From Pseudomonas gingeri (GTDB lineage: Bacteria; Pseudomonadota; Gammaproteobacteria; Pseudomonadales; Pseudomonadaceae): a stretch of DNA of 64,000 bases. The stretch is from contig NZ_JACAOS010000022.1 in assembly GCF_013386165.1 (NCBI RefSeq), positions 469,870 through 533,869 of the forward strand, written 5' to 3'. The position numbers were made by a program, and so were the translations under genes. This document shows, piece by piece, positions 37,042 to 45,054 of the stretch. The notes beneath the pieces were generated by a model. That model searched no databases and was not told where the DNA came from. It was given only the letters and a program-made list of their open reading frames with translations. Numbering within the stretch: position 1 is the stretch's first letter; every line of letters starts with the position of its first letter.

Positions 37042-37932
37042 TCAGTGCAATTGCGCTTCCGCCAGGGTCGCTGTCCTGGGAATCAGTGTGGCATCCCAAT
37101 GGCCGATGCCCCAGTCGAGCACCTCGCGGGGCGTGCCCTGTTCCAGTGCGACGGGCGGTTGTTGGCCTAGTGTCCGCAGGGCACGCATCAGCAATGGGGT
37201 CGCCTGGTCGGCGGTCAGCGGTGGCGAGCGGTAGGACTTGCCGAGCTTGTGGCCGTCCGGTTGGATGATCAGCGGCACGTGCAGGTAACGCGGCTGTGGC
37301 AGCCCGAGCAGTTCCTGCAGGTAGAGCTGACGGGGTGTCGAGTCGAGCAGGTCGGCGCCGCGGACGATATCGGTGATGCCTTGCCAGGCGTCGTCCAGCA
37401 CCACCGCCAGTTGGTAGGCGTAGAGCCCGTCGCGACGGCGGATCACGAAGTCGCCAGCTTCACGGCCCAGATGCTGCTGGAACTGACCTTGTACCCGGTC
37501 CTGGAAACGGTAGCTCAACTCCGGCACCCGCAGGCGGATGGCGGCATTGTCGATGGCGTGGCCGAGGTTGCGGCACAAGCCCGGATAGATCCCGTGATAG
37601 GGCGCAAGCTCCTTGCGCGAGCAGGTACAGGCGTAGGCCAGGCCCTGGCTGAACAGACGCTCGAGCACCTGGGCGTAGGCGTCGTGGCGTTCACTTTGGC
37701 GGACCAGTTCGCCGTCCCATTCGAAGCCATAGCGCTGCAGGGTATCGAGGATCGACGCCTGGGCACCGGGCTCCTCGCGCGGTGGATCGAGGTCTTCCAT
37801 GCGCAGCAGCCAGCGGCCGCCGACGGCGCGGGCGTCGAGGTACGAGGCCAGGGCGGCGACCAGGGAACCGAAATGCAGGTGGCCGCTGGGCGTGGGAGCG
37901 AAGCGTCCGATATAGGCGGGAGTGGCAGTCAT
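37042..37932 (-). CDS. gluQ: glutamyl-Q tRNA(Asp) synthetase
   Basis: 296 aa. A truncated glutamyl-tRNA synthetase paralogue that attaches glutamate to queuosine 34 of tRNA-Asp. The HIGH-like motif lies in FAPTPSGHLHFGSL, the zinc ligands in YACTCSRKELAPYHGIYPGLC (split: CTC and YHGIYPGLC), and the KMSKS-like loop is HKLGKSYRS. No anticodon-binding domain, as expected. ATG at 37932. Follows dksA on the same strand with a terminator in between, the arrangement known from enterobacteria, so expression probably needs read-through. Confidence 0.95.
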   Translation of the reverse strand: MTATPAYIGRFAPTPSGHLHFGSLVAALASYLDARAVGGRWLLRMEDLDPPREEPGAQASILDTLQRYGFEWDGELVRQSERHDAYAQVLERLFSQGLAYACTCSRKELAPYHGIYPGLCRNLGHAIDNAAIRLRVPELSYRFQDRVQGQFQQHLGREAGDFVIRRRDGLYAYQLAVVLDDAWQGITDIVRGADLLDSTPRQLYLQELLGLPQPRYLHVPLIIQPDGHKLGKSYRSPPLTADQATPLLMRALRTLGQQPPVALEQGTPREVLDWGIGHWDATLIPRTATLAEAQLH

Positions 37933-37989
37933 GGGTCGGCGTTTACTGGAGAGTCCGTAGGCGACAGGTCGCGTCGGCGGCACAAATGA

Positions 37990-38015
37990 AAACGGAGCGT
38001 TCGCACGCTCCGTTT
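37990..38015 (-). terminator. terminator between dksA and gluQ
   Basis: AAACGGAGCGT, a 4-nt loop and ACGCTCCGTTT form an 11-bp perfect stem; on the minus strand the end reads TTTTCATTT. Located 20 nt after the dksA stop. Confidence 0.85.
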
Positions 38016-38034
38016 GCTCAGGTCTCGACAGCTA

Positions 38035-38481
38035 TTACTTGCCGACCTGTTTTTCCTTGATTTCCGCCAGGGTCTTGCAGTCGACGCACATGTCGGCGGT
38101 CGGTCGGGCTTCCAGTCGACGGATGCCGATCTCGACGCCACAGGACTCGCACCAGCCATACTCTTCGTCTTCGATGAGCTGCAGGGTCTTGTCGATTTTC
38201 TTGATCAGCTTGCGCTCGCGGTCGCGGGCGCGCAGTTCGAGGCTGAATTCCTCTTCCTGGCTGGCACGGTCAGCCGGGTCCGGGAAGTTCGCCGCTTCGT
38301 CCTTCATATGATCAACGGTGCGGTCGACTTCATGCATCAGTTCCTGCTTCCATTTCTGCAGGATCTTGGTGAAGTGCTTGCGCATGGGCTCGCCCATGTA
38401 CTCCTCGCCCTTGCTTTCAACATAGGGTTCGAAGCCGCCGATCTTTGGCTCAGTGCTTTGCTGCTTTGCTTGGGTGGGCAT
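38035..38481 (-). CDS. dksA: RNA polymerase-binding transcription factor DksA
   Basis: 148 aa. Works with ppGpp to repress rRNA promoters and activate amino-acid genes. The coiled coil carries the tip aspartates (FPDPADRASQEEE). The zinc finger is complete with four cysteines (CESCG and CVDC), so this is the classical zinc-dependent form. ATG at 38481. The rRNA promoters at the right end of this window are expected targets. Confidence 0.97.
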   Translation of the reverse strand: MPTQAKQQSTEPKIGGFEPYVESKGEEYMGEPMRKHFTKILQKWKQELMHEVDRTVDHMKDEAANFPDPADRASQEEEFSLELRARDRERKLIKKIDKTLQLIEDEEYGWCESCGVEIGIRRLEARPTADMCVDCKTLAEIKEKQVGK

Positions 38482-38829
38482 GAATGGACCGCCTCTACTC
38501 TTCTAATCCATTGCGCAGGATTTCAACATCACCGACACCTGCCGGCCCTGCGGCTGCAAGCGGGCGAACTTACCAGATCGAATCGGGGTGCGCTACTCCC
38601 GGTTGTCGAGGCTGGACTTGTCGAGCCGAATGTCACGGCTGAACGCCCATTGTTGGGGCGGCCGGTCGAATGTATGCCGGAGGAAAGGCGTCAGCTTCAT
38701 GAAGCAATGGTTAATTGTTTATTTTAGTCAAACTTCCGGGGCGCGTAGGATGCTTTAAACACGCTCGGGTGGCCGAGGTTGGGTAGAATCGGTCTATCGC
38801 CCATTCCCCTGCCAAATCAAGGAAGGCCA
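38482..38829. other. intergenic region between divergent dksA and aminotransferase genes
   Basis: 348 bp. An AT-rich segment (38709-38735) contains TTGACTAAAATAAAC on the minus strand and may belong to the dksA promoter. TAGAAT at 38785-38790 could be a -10 element for the aminotransferase. No RNA gene, repeat or short ORF with a ribosome-binding site stands out. Confidence 0.4.
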
Positions 38830-40002
38830 ATGACTCAGCACTACAGTGCGCGCAGTCGCGCAATCGAACCGTTTCATGTGATGGCCCTGCTGGCCCGCGC
38901 CAACGAGTTGCAGGCGGCCGGGCATGATGTGATCCACCTCGAGATCGGTGAACCGGACTTCACCACGGCCGCGCCGATCATCCGTGCCGGCCAGGCCGCG
39001 CTGGAGGCGGGCAAGACCCGTTACACGGCAGCACGTGGGCTGCCAGAACTGCGCGAGGCGATCGCGGGCTTCTATCAGCAGCGCTACCAGTTGGATATCG
39101 ATCCGCAGCGGATTTTGATCACGCCTGGCGGCTCCGGCGCGCTGCTGTTGGCCACCAGCCTGCTGGTGGACCCCGGCAAGCACTGGCTGCTGGCCGACCC
39201 GGGGTATCCGTGCAACCGGCACTTCCTGCGCCTGGTCGAGGGCGCGGCGCAACTGGTGCCGGTCGGGCCGGAGGTGCGTTATCAGCTCACCGCCGACCTG
39301 GTGGCGCGCCACTGGGACCAGGACAGTGTCGGCGCCCTGGTGGCGTCGCCGGCCAACCCTACCGGGACTCTGCTGACCCGTGACGAACTGGGTGCGCTGT
39401 CGGTGGCGGTCAAGGAGCGCCATGGCCATCTGGTGGTGGACGAGATCTATCATGGCCTGACCTACGGTTGTGAGGCGGCCAGCGTGCTGGAAGTCGATGA
39501 CAGCGCCTTTGTGCTCAACAGCTTTTCCAAGTATTTCGGCATGACCGGCTGGCGACTCGGCTGGCTGGTGGCACCGCCGGAAGCGGTGGCGGACCTGGAA
39601 AAGCTCGCGCAGAACCTCTACATCAGCGCGCCGAGCATGGCTCAGCACGCGGCGCTGGCCTGTTTCGAGCCGGCGACCCTGAGCATTCTCGAAGAGCGCC
39701 GGGCCGAGTTCGGACGGCGTCGCGACTTCCTTTTGCCGGCGTTGCGCGAGCTGGGTTTCGGGATCGCTGTGGAGCCCGAGGGGGCGTTCTACTTGTACGC
39801 GGATATCAGCGCGTTCGGCGGTGATGCCTTCGCGTTCTGCCGACACTTCCTCGAAACCGAACACGTGGCCTTTACCCCGGGACTGGACTTCGGTCGGCAC
39901 CTGGCCAGCCATCATGTGCGGTTTGCCTACACCCAGAGCCTGCCGCGACTGGAGCAGGCAGTGGAGCGGATTGCCCGCGGCTTGCAGAGCTGGCAAGGCT
40001 GA
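38830..40002 (+). CDS. PLP-dependent class I/II aminotransferase
   Basis: 390 aa fold-type I enzyme. Substrate-binding HLEIGEPDFTT at the front, ASPANPTGTLL with the conserved Asn, DEIYHGLTYG with the Asp/Tyr pair, and the Schiff-base lysine in NSFSKYFGMTGWRLGW. The C-terminal conserved arginine is in HHVRFAYTQS. Family level only: aspartate, aromatic or alanine-type substrates all fit. ATG at 38830 behind AAGGAAGG. The stop overlaps the sfsA start (TGATG), so the two are coupled. Confidence 0.9.
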   Translation: MTQHYSARSRAIEPFHVMALLARANELQAAGHDVIHLEIGEPDFTTAAPIIRAGQAALEAGKTRYTAARGLPELREAIAGFYQQRYQLDIDPQRILITPGGSGALLLATSLLVDPGKHWLLADPGYPCNRHFLRLVEGAAQLVPVGPEVRYQLTADLVARHWDQDSVGALVASPANPTGTLLTRDELGALSVAVKERHGHLVVDEIYHGLTYGCEAASVLEVDDSAFVLNSFSKYFGMTGWRLGWLVAPPEAVADLEKLAQNLYISAPSMAQHAALACFEPATLSILEERRAEFGRRRDFLLPALRELGFGIAVEPEGAFYLYADISAFGGDAFAFCRHFLETEHVAFTPGLDFGRHLASHHVRFAYTQSLPRLEQAVERIARGLQSWQG

Positions 40003-40709
40003 TGGATTTTTCTCCTGCCCTCGAAGAAGGTCGTCTGATCCAGCGTTACAAACGGTTCCTGGCGGACATCGAAACCGCCTCCGGCGAGTTGCTGACCATT
40101 CACTGTCCCAACACCGGTTCGATGCTCAACTGCATGGTGCCGGGCGGGCAGGTCTGGTTCAGTCGCTCCAACGACCCCAAGCGCAAGTTGCCCGGCACCT
40201 GGGAAATCGGTGAAACCCCCCAGGGTCGGCTGGCCTGCGTGAATACCGCGCGGGCCAACCCCCTGGTAGAGGAAGCGCTGCGTGCCGGGGTCATACGCGA
40301 ACTGGACGGTTTTACCGGCTTGAAGCGTGAAGTGGCCTACGGTCAGGAGAACAGCCGGATCGACTTTCGCCTCGACTATCCGACGGGGCCGGCGTTTGTC
40401 GAAGTCAAAAGCGTGACCCTCGGCTTTGACGGCACCGCGGTGGCGGCCTTTCCGGATGCGGTGACCCAGCGTGGGGCCAAGCATTTGCGCGAGCTGGCGA
40501 CCCTGGCTCGGGACGGTGTGCGGGCGGTGCAGCTGTATTGCGTGAACCTGACCGGGATCGAAGCGGTGCGTCCGGCCGAGGAGATTGATCCGGGTTATGC
40601 CACGGCCCTGCGTGAAGCGGTGGCGGCCGGGGTCGAGGTGCTGGCTTACGGGGTGAGCCTGACGCCGCAGGGGATCCGCGTCGACCGGCGTTTGCCGGTG
40701 CTGCTCTGA
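40002..40709 (+). CDS. sfsA: SfsA family protein
   Basis: 235 aa. Named after a sugar-fermentation-stimulation phenotype in E. coli. The fold is an N-terminal OB-like part followed by a PD-(D/E)xK nuclease-type core (RIDFRLDYP and FVEVKSVTL). Actual role unresolved. CPNTGSM near the front and FPDAVTQRGAKHLREL are the family signatures. ATG at 40002 overlaps the aminotransferase stop. Converges on the Rieske gene with 4 bp between stops. Confidence 0.93.
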   Translation: MDFSPALEEGRLIQRYKRFLADIETASGELLTIHCPNTGSMLNCMVPGGQVWFSRSNDPKRKLPGTWEIGETPQGRLACVNTARANPLVEEALRAGVIRELDGFTGLKREVAYGQENSRIDFRLDYPTGPAFVEVKSVTLGFDGTAVAAFPDAVTQRGAKHLRELATLARDGVRAVQLYCVNLTGIEAVRPAEEIDPGYATALREAVAAGVEVLAYGVSLTPQGIRVDRRLPVLL

Positions 40710-40713
40710 CGGC

Positions 40714-41031
40714 TCAAGGTTGTAGCCAGATGCCCTGGGCGTCTTCCGTGCAGGGTATCGCCAGCAGTGACTGCCCGGCGCAAGGTCCGGCCACGCACTC
40801 ACCGCTTTCAATCAGGAACAGGGCGCCGTGGGTCGCGCACTGGATCAGGCTGGCGCTGGGGTCGAGAAACTGATCGGGGCGCCACTCCAGGGCGATGCCC
40901 CGATGCGGGCAGCGATTCTGGTAGATATAGACCTGCCCTGCACGGCGCACGGCCAATAGCGGCCGACCGTCCACTTCAAAGCCTCGACTGCTGTTGTCGG
41001 CCAGGGTGTTCGAGTCGCAGAGAAACTTCAT
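40714..41031 (-). CDS. small Rieske [2Fe-2S] protein
   Basis: 105 aa. A single Rieske domain with both cluster-binding boxes: CPHRG at about 41-45 and CATHGALF at about 65-72. No membrane anchor or signal peptide, so it is cytosolic and ferredoxin-like (NirD/BphF-type) rather than part of cytochrome bc1. The partner oxygenase or reductase is not next to it. Divergent from the Fur-controlled hmuT promoter. Confidence 0.88.
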   Translation of the reverse strand: MKFLCDSNTLADNSSRGFEVDGRPLLAVRRAGQVYIYQNRCPHRGIALEWRPDQFLDPSASLIQCATHGALFLIESGECVAGPCAGQSLLAIPCTEDAQGIWLQP

Positions 41032-41094
41032 AGTGATCCTTGTAAGGGCCTTACGCTTTTTTGTCGGCGATTACGCAACAGGATGTGTTTCGGG

Positions 41095-41133
41095 TTGACG
41101 TTCAAATGCAAATAATTATCAAATGATAATGAT
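41095..41133 (+). promoter_or_regulatory. Fur box and promoter of hmuTUV
   Basis: TTGACG (41095-41100), a 16-bp spacer and TATCAA (41117-41122) form a plausible sigma-70 promoter. It is overlapped by AATAATTATCAAATGATAAT with GATC following (41111-41134), close to the Fur consensus built of GATAAT repeats. Iron-replete repression of the haem transporter is predicted. Confidence 0.82.
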
Positions 41134-41170
41134 CTGTAAAAGAAACGCCCTCCCTTCAGGATTATCCACT

Positions 41171-42046
41171 ATGCGTCTGCATTCCCGCCTGTTTGTCCTC
41201 GTCGCCGGGCTCACGCTCAGTCATGCCGCCCTGGCAACCGAACTGCCGCAACGTTGGGTCAGCGCTGGCGGGGCGTTGTCGGAATGGGTCAGTGTCCTGG
41301 GGGCAGAGTCTAAATTGGTCGGGGTCGATACCACCAGCCAGCACCCTGAATCCCTCAAGGCCTTGCCGAGTATCGGCTACCAGCGGCAATTGTCGGCCGA
41401 GGGCATTCTGAGCCTGCGCCCGCAAATCCTGGTGGGCACTGAGGAAATGGGCCCGCCGCTGGTGCTGGAGCAGATTCGCAAGGCCGGTGTGCCGGTGGAA
41501 ATGTTCTCGGCCCAGGCGGACCTGTCGGCGCTGCAAGGCAACCTGCAGCACCTGGGTAAATTGCTCGGGCGTGAAGAACAGGCCACGGCGTTGTTCCAGA
41601 CGTATCAACAGCAACTCGACGAGCAGCAGGGACGGGTTCGACAGGCTCAGGCGAAGCAGGCGGCGCCGGGTGTCCTGTTGTTGCTGGGGCATGCGGGTGG
41701 CAAGCCGTTGATCGCCGGCAAGGACACCGCCGCCGATTGGTTGCTGACCCTGGCTGGCGGCCACAACCTGGCAACCCACAGCGGTTACAAGCCGTTTTCT
41801 GTCGAAGCGCTGGCCGGCTTGAACCCTGAAGTGCTGGTGTTCGCCGATCGCAGCCTGACGGGCGATGCGGCGCGTCAGGCACTAATGAAGGAAAATCCGA
41901 TTCTTGCCTCGACCCGGGCGGCGAAGGCCGGGCAGATTTTTGAACTCGACCCGACCTTGCTGGTGGGCGGCCTGGGGCCGCGTCTGCCAGAGGCGCTGAA
42001 ACAACTGGCGAATGAATTTTATCCGGCGGCAGCCGCCAAACCATGA
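41171..42046 (+). CDS. hmuT: haem ABC transporter, periplasmic binding protein
   Basis: 291 aa. A signal peptide of about 22 residues ends in SHAALA; the rest is a class III (helical backbone) metal/haem-binding protein of the HmuT/PhuT type. It carries family segments such as VGVDTTSQHPESLKALPSIG and LSLRPQILVGTEEMGP. ATG at 41171 chosen because the signal peptide begins there. The stop overlaps hmuU by 4 nt. Hands haem from the periplasm to the HmuUV permease. Confidence 0.93.
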   Translation: MRLHSRLFVLVAGLTLSHAALATELPQRWVSAGGALSEWVSVLGAESKLVGVDTTSQHPESLKALPSIGYQRQLSAEGILSLRPQILVGTEEMGPPLVLEQIRKAGVPVEMFSAQADLSALQGNLQHLGKLLGREEQATALFQTYQQQLDEQQGRVRQAQAKQAAPGVLLLLGHAGGKPLIAGKDTAADWLLTLAGGHNLATHSGYKPFSVEALAGLNPEVLVFADRSLTGDAARQALMKENPILASTRAAKAGQIFELDPTLLVGGLGPRLPEALKQLANEFYPAAAAKP

Positions 42047-43080
42047 CCGCCCTGGTCAAACCACGCACGCTGTTTATCGGCCTGGGCCTGTTGTGCCTGC
42101 TGGCGACCTGGTTGTCGCTGGCACTGGGTCCGGTCAGCCTGCCGTTGCTCGACACGATGCGCGCGGCGTTGCGCCTGGCGGGGTTGCCGCTGCCGGCGGC
42201 CGGCCTTGAGCAGGCCGAACTGATCCTGGGGCAGATTCGCCTGCCACGGACCTTGCTCGGCCTGGCGGTCGGCGGTGTCCTGGCGCTGTCCGGGGTGGCC
42301 ATGCAGGGACTGTTTCGCAACCCCCTGGCCGACCCCGGGTTGGTGGGCGTCTCCAGTGGCGCCGCGTTGGGCGCAGCCATCGCCATCGTCGGTGGCGCCG
42401 CCTTCGGTGGCCTGCCGGACGCCTGGGGTCCGTACCTGCTGTCGGTTTGCGCTTTTCTCGGCGGCCTGGGGGTGACGGCGCTGGTCTATCGCCTCGGGCG
42501 TCGCAACGGCCAGACCAACGTGGCAATCATGCTGCTGGCGGGGATCGCCCTGACCGCGCTGGCCAGTTCGGCGGTCGGTCTGTTCACCTACCTGGCCGAC
42601 GACGCGACCTTGCGCACCCTGACCTTCTGGAATCTGGGCAGCCTCAACGGCGCCAGCTACGCACGGCTGTGGCCGTTGCTGCTGGTCACGGTGGCGGTCG
42701 CCCTCTGGTTGCCGCGCCGGGCCAAGGCGCTGAATGCCCTGTTGCTGGGCGAGTCGGAGGCCAGTCACCTGGGGATCGATGTCGAAGGGCTCAAGCGCGA
42801 ATTGGTGTTTTGCACGGCCCTGGGTGTCGGCGCGGCGGTGGCGGCGGCCGGGATGATCGGTTTTGTCGGCCTGGTGGTGCCGCATCTGGTCCGCCTGCTC
42901 GCGGGGCCGGACCATCGCGTGCTGCTGCCGGCGTCGATCCTGGCGGGCGCGAGCCTGTTGCTGTTCGCCGACCTGATCGCTCGTCTGGCATTGGCGCCGG
43001 CGGAACTGCCGATCGGTATCGTCACGGCTTTTCTCGGCGCGCCGTTCTTTCTCTACCTGCTGTTGCGAGGACGTACCTGA
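42043..43080 (+). CDS. hmuU: haem ABC transporter, FecCD-type permease
   Basis: 345 aa, roughly ten membrane spans. FecCD-family signatures include RLPRTLLGLAVGGVLALSG and NPLADPGLVGVSSGAALGA. Forms the inner-membrane channel with HmuV. Starts with ATGA overlapping hmuT; its own TGA overlaps the hmuV ATG. Very GC-rich, in line with neighbours. Confidence 0.95.
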   Translation: MTALVKPRTLFIGLGLLCLLATWLSLALGPVSLPLLDTMRAALRLAGLPLPAAGLEQAELILGQIRLPRTLLGLAVGGVLALSGVAMQGLFRNPLADPGLVGVSSGAALGAAIAIVGGAAFGGLPDAWGPYLLSVCAFLGGLGVTALVYRLGRRNGQTNVAIMLLAGIALTALASSAVGLFTYLADDATLRTLTFWNLGSLNGASYARLWPLLLVTVAVALWLPRRAKALNALLLGESEASHLGIDVEGLKRELVFCTALGVGAAVAAAGMIGFVGLVVPHLVRLLAGPDHRVLLPASILAGASLLLFADLIARLALAPAELPIGIVTAFLGAPFFLYLLLRGRT

Positions 43081-43847
43081 TGCTGCGTGCGCAGAATCTG
43101 CAGATCCGTCGCGGGCTCAAGACGGTGCTGGAGGGGATCGACCTGGCGCTCGAGCCCGGTCAGATACTCGGTGTCCTGGGCCCCAATGGTGCGGGGAAAA
43201 GCACCCTGCTCGGCGCCTTGAGCGGTGAGCTGCAGCCGAGCGTCGGACAGGTCTGGCTCGATCAACGACCCTTGGCCGACTGGCGCGGGGCCGAGCGGGC
43301 GCAACGCCTGGCGGTATTGCCGCAGACCTCGACGCTGGATTTCGCCTTCCGGGTCGAGGAGGTGGTGGGCATGGGGCGCTTGCCGCACCAGACCGGCCAG
43401 GCCCGCGACGAGGAAATCGTCACGGCGGCCTTGCAGGCGGCCGATGCCTTTCACCTGGCCGGGCGCAGCTACCTGGCCTTGTCCGGCGGCGAACGCCAGC
43501 GGGTGCACCTGGCGCGGGTGCTGGCGCAGCTGTGGCCGGGGGAGAGTGGTCAGACCCTGTTGCTCGACGAGCCGACCTCAATGCTCGATCCGCTGCATCA
43601 GCACACCACCTTGCAGGCCATCCGGAGCTTTGCCGACCGTGGCGCGGCGGTGCTGATCATCCTTCATGACCTGAACCTGGCCGCTCGTTACTGTGACCGT
43701 ATCCTGCTGCTCGAACAGGGCCGGCCCCATGCCCTGGATTGTCCGGACGTGGTGCTGCGTCCTGAGCCGCTCAAGGCCGTGTTCGGCCTGGAAGTGCTGG
43801 TGCAGGCGCATCCCGAGCGCGGCCATCCGCTGATCATCGCCCGTTAA
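43080..43847 (+). CDS. hmuV: haem ABC transporter, ATP-binding protein
   Basis: 255 aa. Walker A GPNGAGKST near residue 37, Q-loop LPQTSTLDF, signature LSGGERQRVHLARVLAQL, Walker B LLLDEPTSMLDP and H-loop ILHDLNLAA. ATG at 43080 overlaps the hmuU stop by one base; a much longer in-frame reading upstream lies across hmuU and is not real. Last gene of hmuTUV. The outer-membrane receptor, haem oxygenase and cytoplasmic carrier are not next to it. Confidence 0.95.
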   Translation: MLRAQNLQIRRGLKTVLEGIDLALEPGQILGVLGPNGAGKSTLLGALSGELQPSVGQVWLDQRPLADWRGAERAQRLAVLPQTSTLDFAFRVEEVVGMGRLPHQTGQARDEEIVTAALQAADAFHLAGRSYLALSGGERQRVHLARVLAQLWPGESGQTLLLDEPTSMLDPLHQHTTLQAIRSFADRGAAVLIILHDLNLAARYCDRILLLEQGRPHALDCPDVVLRPEPLKAVFGLEVLVQAHPERGHPLIIAR

Positions 43848-44030
43848 CGACCCTTGGTGGGATATTTCCTGTTCTTCTGTGAGCCAGGTCTTTGTCTCGG
43901 GTTGGCATGTGCCCTGGCGCAGACGAGTCCTTTATTGTTGCTTCCCTAGCGTATTTCGCGCCATCCGGCTGCCGAGGAAGTGCCTCGGACGCTTGTCACG
44001 GTTATGCAACGATCCGGGTTGGGAGTGAAG

Positions 44031-44813
44031 ATGAAGCAGATGAATGAAGCCGATCAACAACTGGCACGCCAGGCCATTGGCCTGCTCGACTTGACCTCGC
44101 TGAGTGGCGACGACGATGACGAGCGCATCCTTGCGCTGTGCCAGCGCGCGCAGACACCCTTTGGCCCGGTGGCGGCGGTGTGCGTGTTTCCACGTTTCGT
44201 CGGCCTGGCACGGCGGGCGCTCGATAGCTTCGGCGGGCAGGCGATCCAGGTCGCCACGGTGGTCAATTTCCCCCACGGCGGACCGAATGTCGCCGCAGTG
44301 GTCGGCGAAACCCTGGAGGCGATCGCCGCCGGTGCCAACGAAGTGGACCTGGTTTATCCCTACCGCTCGTTATTGATGGGTGATGCGCAGACCGGCTTGA
44401 GCATGGTTGCCGCCTGTCGTGATGTCTGCGCGGGACGTGCCAGGCTCAAGGTGATCCTGGAGACCGGGGAACTGCGCGATCCCCAGATGATCCGCCAGGC
44501 CAGCCAGGATGCCATCGCCGCCGGTGCCGACTTTATCAAGACCAGTACCGGCAAAGTCCTGGTCAACGCCACCGAGCAGGCCGTGCGGATCATGCTCGAG
44601 GCTATTGCCGAGCGGGGCGGACTGGTGGGACTGAAGGCCTCCGGTGGCATCCGCACGTTCGACGATGCGCGCACCTATATCGAGCTGGCGCGCGCGCGCT
44701 TCGGGACCGCCTGGATCAATGCCGATCACGTGCGGCTCGGTGCTTCGGGCTTGCTGGATGAGCTGCTGGCGCGGTTGTCGTGCCCGGTGCTGCCGCTGGT
44801 CGGAGAGGCCTGA
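44031..44813 (+). CDS. deoC: deoxyribose-phosphate aldolase
   Basis: 260 aa class I aldolase that splits 2-deoxyribose-5-phosphate into glyceraldehyde-3-phosphate and acetaldehyde. It resembles E. coli DeoC (259 aa) along its length: LLDLTSLSGDDDDE, VATVVNFPHGG, the Schiff-base lysine in FIKTSTGK and GLKASGGIRT. ATG at 44031 has GGGAGTGAAG directly upstream; earlier in-frame ATGs lack a site. Monocistronic; the 183-bp leader region shows nothing distinctive. Confidence 0.95.
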   Translation: MKQMNEADQQLARQAIGLLDLTSLSGDDDDERILALCQRAQTPFGPVAAVCVFPRFVGLARRALDSFGGQAIQVATVVNFPHGGPNVAAVVGETLEAIAAGANEVDLVYPYRSLLMGDAQTGLSMVAACRDVCAGRARLKVILETGELRDPQMIRQASQDAIAAGADFIKTSTGKVLVNATEQAVRIMLEAIAERGGLVGLKASGGIRTFDDARTYIELARARFGTAWINADHVRLGASGLLDELLARLSCPVLPLVGEA

Positions 44814-44843
44814 AGAGGTTGGGCTGCCAGCTTTCGGACAGGC

Positions 44844-44957
44844 AAAAAAAGACCCGGCAAAAAGCCGGGTCAATAACCGTGATTAGCCTGATGAGGAGAT
44901 AATCTGAGAGTCCGAACCAGGGCCTTCCAGAAAATCCAACCGATCTCGCGATCAGTT
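44844..44957 (-). ncRNA. prrF: PrrF iron-responsive small RNA
   Basis: About 114 nt on the minus strand. It contains the conserved PrrF core: GGCCCTGGTTCGGACTCTCA, then AGATTATCTCCTCATCAGGC, then TAATCACGG, ending in a terminator GACCCGGC/GCCGGGTC with seven T. PrrF RNAs are made in low iron and repress iron-containing enzymes with Hfq. The promoter is overlapped by a Fur box. In P. aeruginosa two copies sit in tandem at this site; here only one is present. Confidence 0.95.
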
Positions 44958-44959
44958 GT

Positions 44960-44991
44960 GATAATCATAACGATTCTCATTTCTAAGTCAA
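44960..44991 (-). promoter_or_regulatory. Fur-controlled sigma-70 promoter of prrF
   Basis: Minus strand: TTGACT (44991-44986), 16 bp, TATGAT (44969-44964), with initiation about 7 nt later near 44957. The Fur box GATAATCATAACGATTCTCAT (read on the + strand in two parts, GATAATCATAA and CGATTCTCAT, 44960-44980) covers the -10 region and most of the spacer, so iron-loaded Fur should block polymerase. Confidence 0.88.
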
Positions 44992-45054
44992 TGTCTTTTT
45001 ATCGACCGTTCGTCCGGGGTGCTGTCGGCGACGAGTGGTCGAGGTCTTGACGCT

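Noticed and set aside
38014..38727. 237-codon + strand frame opposite dksA
   Set aside because: Covers dksA in antisense and continues into the intergenic region without any motif.
42447..43079. N-terminal extension of hmuV through hmuU
   Set aside because: The HmuV protein begins at 43080 with its normal N-terminus; the extension is another frame of the permease gene.
44872..45054. Search for a second tandem prrF copy
   Set aside because: Only one core motif and one terminator are present before the cNMP-domain gene.
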